Positions 34,501 to 43,500 of a DNA stretch of 53,745 nucleotides are shown piece after piece; the first letter of the stretch is position 1; each line of letters starts with the position of its first letter. The notes under the pieces are model-generated. The model was given only the letters and a program-made list of their open reading frames with translations, was not told the origin of the DNA and did no database searches. The position numbers and the translations under genes were made by a program. Source of the DNA: Longicatena caecimuris (GTDB lineage Bacteria > Bacillota_I > Bacilli_A > Erysipelotrichales > Erysipelotrichaceae); NCBI RefSeq assembly GCF_004341945.1, contig NZ_SMBP01000022.1, forward strand, positions 1 to 53,745, given 5' to 3'.

Positions 34501-37500
34501 TTACACACTTAAAGAAACTTGGGCACCTGCAAATATTTTGGTAGATTTTGATGATCAAACAATAGATTTTAATAATGCAAAATCAAGCAGTGGAAATAAA
34601 TGGACAGGAACATTTAATCCTAACACGCTTACGATGACTTATAATATTACCAATGAGGAAACAACAGGTCTTGTAACTATTCATAAAATTGATTCTGAAA
34701 AAAATAATGTAGTAGTAAAAAATGCAACTTTCAAGCTTTATAATAGTCTTACAGGGCAATTGTTAGGTACACAGGTAACAAACGATCAGGGTATCGCAAA
34801 ATTTGTTGATGTACCATTAGTAAATGACGCAAATCCTTTACAAGGCTATTATTATCTTGAAGAAACCACCCCAGGAGATAATCATATATTGCCTGAAAAT
34901 ACGCGTAAATACTTCCAGTTAACGAAAGAACAAGCAAATTTCGAAGAATCATTTGCTAATCCACCTGTAAAAGGTAGTATAGAAATTATGAAAGTTGATG
35001 AGGAAGATCCTACTCAAAAACTTAAAGATGCAGAATTTGCAATCTATAGTAAGAATGATCTAACCAAGGCGTTAGAAACAAAATCAACGAATGAAGAAGG
35101 TATTGTAAAATTTGAAAAGTATAGATATGGTGAATATGTTGTTAAAGAAACAAAATCTTCTAAAGGACATTATAATGATCTTGTTAATGGTGGTAATGAT
35201 GATTATTGGAATGCTGAATTGCAAGGATATGTGTTTAATATTAACAAAGATAAGCAGAAGATAGAACTAAATGTAACTAATCCAAAATCTTATATTCAAA
35301 TTGAAGTTAATAAAAAGGGTGCAGGTGGGCGACCTTTAGAAAATGTTGAGTTTGAATTAAGAAATAGTAAAGATGAAGTTCTAGAGACATTAATTACAAA
35401 TAATAAAGGTTATGTAAAAAGTATGGCTTATACAGTAGATGAGTTGAATGATGCATACATAATTGAAACAAAAGAGCTTCATGGATATATATTAGATACA
35501 CAGAAACACTTTATTGATTTACCTGATAACCCTACGCACAAAATAGAATTAATAAGTTTAAAATTAACAAATGAACCTAAGCCTGTTAACTTAAGATTAT
35601 CAAAAGTTGATGATAATAATGAACCGATAAGTGCAACTTTCCATGTAAAGTTATTCAATAATTCCCAAGCAGATTCGAGAACGGGGACTCCATTTTATGA
35701 AGAAGATATAGAAATTAATACAAAAGATAATCCAAAAGATTTAAATTATCTTCTAGATAAATGTTTAGAAACGACTAGTACTAATGGTGGATATCATATT
35801 GAATTTAGCGAAACTAAAGCCTATATTACACAAAAAAAGTTAAATGGTTCTTTTTTGATAAAATATGTTCCTGGTGGAACTCCGCAATTAGATCAGGATA
35901 AAATTCTTACTAGCTCACTAGACGAAAGTGAAGCTATGCGTGATGCGTTATCTTTCGATGGTTACACAGGGATTATCAAAGTAAAGAACAGCTTAAAAGC
36001 TCCTAAAATTTATATTAAAAAAGTTGATGAGAATGGCAACCCATTAAAAGCAACATTTAAGATTACAAGTAGTAGAACTGGTAGTTATAGTGAAACAATT
36101 ACTACAAATGTTGATGATGGATTAGCTGAAATTAAATTAAATGAGTTCTATGATGGTACTGCATCAAGTTCAACTAATGTATTAAAAATCGAGGAAACTA
36201 AAGTAGAAGGGGATTTTGCCATATTAAATACTCCAATAACTTTGAATTTTAGAATGGATTCTAATAACCAATTTAATTTAATAAGTTCAACACTACCAGA
36301 TGGAGTATCATTTATTGAAAATTCATCAAAACAAATTGTGATTCAGGTTGTAAACAAAAAACCGACAACAGAATTCTATATGAAAAAATCTATGCAGTCA
36401 GAAGATAATGGTGTAATTAGTGCGATTATAGATATAGATATATATAAAAAAGGACAAACTGGAGTGCCTATTAAGACAGAAAAGGGAGTAAATATTGATA
36501 ATTATAATTCAAATACACTGACAAAAATAACCGATATTTTAACTTCTCTTCCAAGTGAAAATGATTATGATGTTTATATCACTGAAACTGCAGTAATATT
36601 TAGTAGTTCGATAGATGGTAAAATATATTCTAAACAACCTAAATTTAAAGCTTTTACTTATTGCCCAAACGAATCTAATCCTAACAAGATAAAATCATTA
36701 AGTGAACTTATTAAATTAACTACAGAAGGTGATGAGTCTTCTACTATCTATAAGTATGTAATTGATTTTAAAAATGAATATGCACCTTTAAATATACAAA
36801 TAAAAAAAGTAGATAAAGCTACTAATAAGCCTTTAAAAGATGCTGAATTCACAATTACAACGAAAGAAAATGAAGTTTACAAATTAGTAACAACAGGTGA
36901 TGTGGAAAAAGATATAATTACCATTCCGCATACAGAATCAGTTCATATAGAAGAAACCAAGTTTCCTCCTGGATACATAGCTGGAGATGCGTTTAAGCAA
37001 GATTATGTAATTAGTGATTTCCAACAAATAAAAGAAAGCCCGTCTGACTTAGTCGCAACGAAGTATTTATTGGAGTTGGATATAAATAATATTCGACAAT
37101 ACGAATTTGTATTAAATAAAACAGATGAAAATGGTTCGTTAGCTAACGCAACTTTAAATTTAAATGGTACAAGTGGAAGTCAATCAATTAGTAAAGAACT
37201 TAAAACAGTAAATGGTGTTCTTGATATTACACCAGTTTTAAGTGAAATGGCTGACCTATCAATGAGTGATTGGACATTTAGTTTGACTGAAAAAGAAACA
37301 GATGATGGTTTACTTGTACTAAACGGTGTTGCAGCTACTTTTAAATTCCATCCTACGTATTTAGGCACATCAAATACTAATAAATATCTAGAAGTGCTAT
37401 CTAAAAACGAAAATATGAGTGATTTAAAATTTGATTCACAAAATCGTTTTGCTGCTTCAATAACTCTTAAAAATAATAGTATACCAATCAGCTTAATTCT

Positions 37501-40500
37501 TAAGAAACAAGATAATAGTGGAAAACCATTAGCTGGAGCTGTATTTGAAATCAAACCTTTACATGGGAAAGCTATTGTGGTAACAACAAGTGGTACATCT
37601 TCTGGTGATAAAATTAATTTGCCATATGATGATGGATATACCTTACATGAAACAAAAGCGCCTGAGGGTTACCAGTTAGATTCTACTGTATATTACTATA
37701 CACTGAAGGACTTTACTGCTACAGGTAATCCAATTACTGCTTATAATAAGTCTGTTACTATTAAAAATAACCCTATTGTAGGTGAGTTGGAGATTACAAA
37801 ACTAGATGAAAGCACGAAAGAAAAACTTAGTGGTGCTGTATTTGAGTTATATAAGGGAAAAATGCCGACATCTGGAACAGAAAGAGAAAAGTATGACAGT
37901 GTTAATAAAGATAACCCAGCTTATAAACTTATAGAAACAATCACAATTCCAGATAGTGGGATTGAAGTAGTAAAGAATCTAGCATATGGTGAATATGTTC
38001 TGAAAGAAACAACAGCTCCGAAGGATCACGATATATCTTATGAATTACAGTCTGTTAACGTTAGTGAGCATGGGAAGGCAGTAAAACTAGATGTTGAAAA
38101 TAAACTAAGTTCTGGAAAACTTATTATTCAAAAGAGTACAGAAGATGGAAGTCCGCTTGCTAATGCAGAGTTTGAATTGCGCCGTAAAGATACAGACGAA
38201 AAGATCGGAGATAATTTAATTACTGGTGCGGACGGTATAGCGATTGTTGAAAGCTTGCCTTATGGTGAATATTATGTAAAAGAAATCAATACTCCACCGG
38301 GTTATATAACTGTTTCTGGGGCAATTACTAACGTTGTCATAAATAGTGATGAAAAAGAAGTGAAAGTCGTAAATAAAAAAGCAGAATTTAGTTTTAAATT
38401 AATTAAGCAGGATGCCGCAAGCGGTGATCGCTTAGCAGATGCAGAATTTGGTTTATTTAAGCATGGTGATTCACCATATAACACAACGAATCCTGCCCAA
38501 CCGCTCTTAAAATTTAAAACAAATGCAAACGGTGTTTATACTGGAATGTTATCAAGTGCTGGAACTTATGATATTTATGAATTAGTACCTCCAAAAGGGT
38601 ATGAACTTATTAAAGACTGTTTTGAGATAACAGTAACTAATGAAAAGCCAGCAGCGACAGAAGTAATAGTAAGTGACGATCGCTTGCCTGTTAAGGTCAC
38701 GATTTATAAAGTTGACAGCAACGGTGGTAAACCTTTATCGGGAGCTGAATTCGCTATCTTCAATAAAGAAGATCTGACTACGAAAATTGCAGATGTAACG
38801 GAAACAACTACACCAGGTACGTATACAGCTTCTATCCCAGCTGCTGCAATATCTTATGTAGTAATTGAAACAAAAGCACCAGATGGTTATGTATTAGATA
38901 CTACGCCTCATAACATTGTTATTAATCAAAAGGTACAAGCAGATATTATTGAGTTTGAAGCTGAACCACTGACAATTTCTAATGATGAAATGTCAGGAAA
39001 TGTTGAAGTTGTAAAGTATGATGAAACAACAGGAACTAAAAAATATTTAGCGGGCGCAGTATTTGAAATTTATGATAGCAGCGGTAAGGTAGTTGATACG
39101 ATAACGACAAATATCGAAGGAAAGGCAATGAGTAAAAACCTTAGCACTGGATCTTACACAATGAAAGAAATAAAGGCTCCAGAAGGTTATGAACTAGTTT
39201 CAGATGTGTATGACTTTACAATATCCCCAACTGTTAAACATAAGACGATTTCTGTTGAAAACAAGCCTTTAACCGGTTCATTCAAAGTGAAAAAAGTAGA
39301 TGCTGAGGATCAATCAAAAGTCTTAGCAAATGCTACATTCGCAATCTATAAAAGCTATGAAGATGCAAAAGCATTAAGCGGAGAGCTTAAGTCTATCAAA
39401 ACAGGAGATAGCGGAATTGCAGAATTTAGCAATTTACTTTATGGAACGTATTATGTAAGAGAAACAGGTGCCCCTAAAGGTTATTACTTATCGACTGAAA
39501 TTAAGACGGTGGAGGTAAATAAAGATTCAGGAAAAACAAATGCATTGCCATTTGTATTCACAGATGTTAAAAAACCGACCACAGGAAAATTCAGTGTGTT
39601 AAAACGTGATAAGGATACTGCTGAGGGACTGCAAGGTGCAGAATTTAAGGTAGTAGGAATTAATGTTCAATATGATAAAACCTATATGACAGACCAAAAT
39701 GGTACCTTTACTACAGATGAATTAGTGTTTGGTGAGTATAGAGTAACAGAAACAAAAGCACCAAAAGGCTATAAGCTTGCTGAAAATCCAGTACAAACTA
39801 TAAATTTGAATGCTGATTCTGATGAAGACTCATTATTGCTTATCTATGATAATGCTAAAATTAGGGCAAGTTTGGAAATTCTTAAGGTAGATAGTTCTGA
39901 TGAGCATAAACCATTGGAAAGTGCAACATTTGATATTTATTCTTTAGATGATTATGGTAATCGTGTTGAATTTATCGAACGTTTGATTACTGACAGCAAT
40001 GGTAAAGCTACATCTACTTTATTAGGTGTTGGAAAATATGAAATCGTAGAAATTAGTGTTCCAAATGGTTATAAATTATCAGAAAATAATGATTTATACT
40101 TTACTGTTAATGAAAATAGTCCAGAGGTCATAACAAAAACCATTGTAAATGATGCTATAACTGGTAGTCTTAAACTAAATAAAAAAGATTCTGAGACGAA
40201 AGAGCCTGTAGAAGGTGTTGAATTTACTGTTTATGATGCTGATGATAATGCATATGCAGTATTGAAGACAGATAAATACGGAATAGCATCACTTGATAAA
40301 ATACCATATGGTAATTACTATGTAAAAGAAACAGATGTACCTGATGGATATAAATTGAATAAAGATTTCTATGAGGCATTTGCAATCGCCAGTAAAGATG
40401 GACAAGTATATGAATATACAATTGAAAACGAACCTATCAAAGGAGCAATTGAGTTAGTCAAAGTAGATGCTGAAGAAACAGGAATTGGTGTACCTGGAGC

Positions 40501-43500
40501 GACTTATGGAATTTTCAAAGAAGCTATATTAAATGAAGAAGGTAAGTATGAAGTTGTAGAAAGTTCCTATATGGAAGGCTATGATATGGTTACCTTACCT
40601 GATGAAATTGAAATAATGGATCCAAATGAAAATCCTGAAGAATATGCCAGCGATGGTTCAGAAGCAGAGGAATCTGATCCAAATATTGAAATTAATAACA
40701 CGCTGATTACGCATGTTCCAGTGAAATCAAAAATTCTAGATTTAGGAACATATTATGTAAAAGAAATTGAAGCACCTAAAGATTATGAAATAAACGATGC
40801 TGTTCTTGTCGCAGAAGTGAAGCAAAATGAAGATGAGGAAACCAAATATGATGATGTTTTAATTCAAGTTGAAACAAATGATGTTCCTAAAAAAGGAAAA
40901 GTAGATATTTTAAAGGTTGATGCAAAGGATTCCAAAAAGAAACTTAAAGATGCTGTCTTTGCTATATTTACAGAAGAAAGCTATAATCAATATTTAGAAG
41001 ATTTGAAGATTCTTGAAAAAGATCCTAATGCTGATATTTCTGTTACGGAAGCAGAGATTTATTTAACGACAGATGAAGAAGGAAAAGCATCCTATGATCA
41101 ACTTAAATTTAATGAGAGCTATGTATTGATTGAGTATAAAGCTCCGTTGAATTATGAATTATCCGACAGAGTTGAAAGGTTTACGCCAAGTGCAGAAAAT
41201 CCTTCATTTGATTATACGTTTGAGAATACTTATCATGATAGTATTACCATTCATAAAATAAATGAATTCGGCTTGCCATTAGAGGGAGTAACGTTTGCAC
41301 TGCATTGGGCTGGAGAAGATGGACAGGTGCAAACTGATGATGATGAAAAAATAGCTACTTTTGAAACGGGCTATGACGGTAAAGGAATTGCATCTTATCG
41401 AAGCGACCAGTTAGCTCCTGGCAGATATTATGTAACGGAAGAAAATCCTGCTAGCTACGGCTATGATAAATCAGATGAAATTAAAATCATTGATATTACG
41501 CCAGATAAGCATGATTATACCTTTTATTTCGAGAATCAGCCGTCAAAAGGTGAAATTGAATTATGGAAAACCGATGAAGCCGGTAAACCATTACCTGGAG
41601 CAAAATTCGTACTTTATAAGGCAGGCAGTTCCTGGTATCAAGATGAAGAGTTTGGCGATGTCACAGAAGATGTTAAAATTATGGATATTGAGCTTGATGA
41701 AAACCAACACGCATTAATTAAAGATTTAGATATTGGTTTCTATGTCATAAAAGAAGAGCAAGCTCCGGAGGGATATTTGCCAATCAATCCAATATTAATT
41801 AACCTATACTCTGATTCAACAGCTACGGAAAAAAATGGTAAGATTTATTATCATTATGAGAATCACATTGTGAATTATCCTATCAGTGGACAAATTGAAG
41901 TTCAAAAATCTTTAAAAGGCCCTGATGGCAATAAAGTCATTGGTAATTTAGAGAAGGCTATTTTCGAAATTCGTGATAGCAAAAATGCTGTTGTTGATAC
42001 CTTGGTAACCAATAAAGAAGGTAAGGCTACAAGTAAAACATTATCTAAAGGAACATATTCGATAGTAGAAACCAAAGCACCGGATGGAAGTATTTTAAAC
42101 GAAAATATCGGTACTGTTACGATTGATGGTTCTAAAGTTGATGAGCCATACGTTTATGAATTTACGAATGATGTATACACAGGCAAATTAAAAGTTATAA
42201 AGGTAGACGAGTACGGCAATACCTTAGCAGATGCCACTTTTGAAATAACAAGTGATGCGACGAATGAAGTGGTTGACAAAATAACAACTAAAGCAAATGG
42301 AATCGGAATCAGTAAGGATCTGCCATATGGATGGTATACAATACGTGAAACTATTGCACCACCAAACTGTGAGATTGATACGACTTCATATCACCGATTA
42401 ATAGGCGATAAAGATGCGCCAATTGTTGAAGTTAAATTGGAAAATCATACCTCTAAAGAAGGTGTTATCAAACTTCTCAAGTATGACAAGGATAATCCAG
42501 AAAAACGATTACCAGGTGCAGAATTTAAGATAACATCTGTTAATGACCCTACATTTAGTGATGTGAGAATTACAAATGATAATGGTGAGATTTTATTAAA
42601 TAATTATACACCGGGTGAATATAAAATCGTTGAAACCAGGGCACCGGAAGGATATCGCCTAGATCCTACGCCAACTTACTTTACGGTTGAAGATAAGAGC
42701 GATAGTTTCTTAATTCCTTTAACGAACGAACTTGAAAAAGGTAAAATCACATTTAGTAAAACAGGGGAAGTTCTTACTGGCTATGTGGCCGATCAGACGA
42801 TAAGTGGTTTATTGCATCTGAATTGGGAAACTAAGAATTTGGAAGATGTTACCATTGGTATTTATGCTACTGAAACATTGTATTTAGATGGTAAGAAGTA
42901 TGAAAAAGATGATTTAATACTTGAATTAAAGAGTGGTGAAACAAGTATTGATTTGCCTCTTGGAACTTACATGTATAAAGAATTGTCAGCACCATCAGAT
43001 TATTTGCTTGATACAGAGTTCCATCAAATTAAATTGACATCATCTGATACAACAGAAAATGCAGAAGCGTTTATCGATATGGATGATACGCATGCTACGT
43101 TTACGGCCAAATTAACAAAACAATTTGACGGTATGAACAATCCTGAATTATTTAAATATGTAAAATTCGGTGTCTTCACACAATATGCAATTGAATACAT
43201 TGATAACAATGGTAATCAGAATGTGATACCTGCGAATTCTATGGTTGCAATGTTTGGCATTGATTCAAATGGCAAGAGTACGATGTCTGGAATTAAATTA
43301 CCAGAAGGAAGATATTATGTAAGAGAAACGGCTACTGCACCAGGCTATGTTTTAAATACAACAACTATTCCATTTGTTATAAATTATGATAATAAAAATG
43401 TGGAATTACAAATAAGGAATGATGACGATCCGATTATCAATTATGCCGGTTATGGACAAATCAAATTACAAAAAGTCGGCGAGACCTTCACTGCAATTGA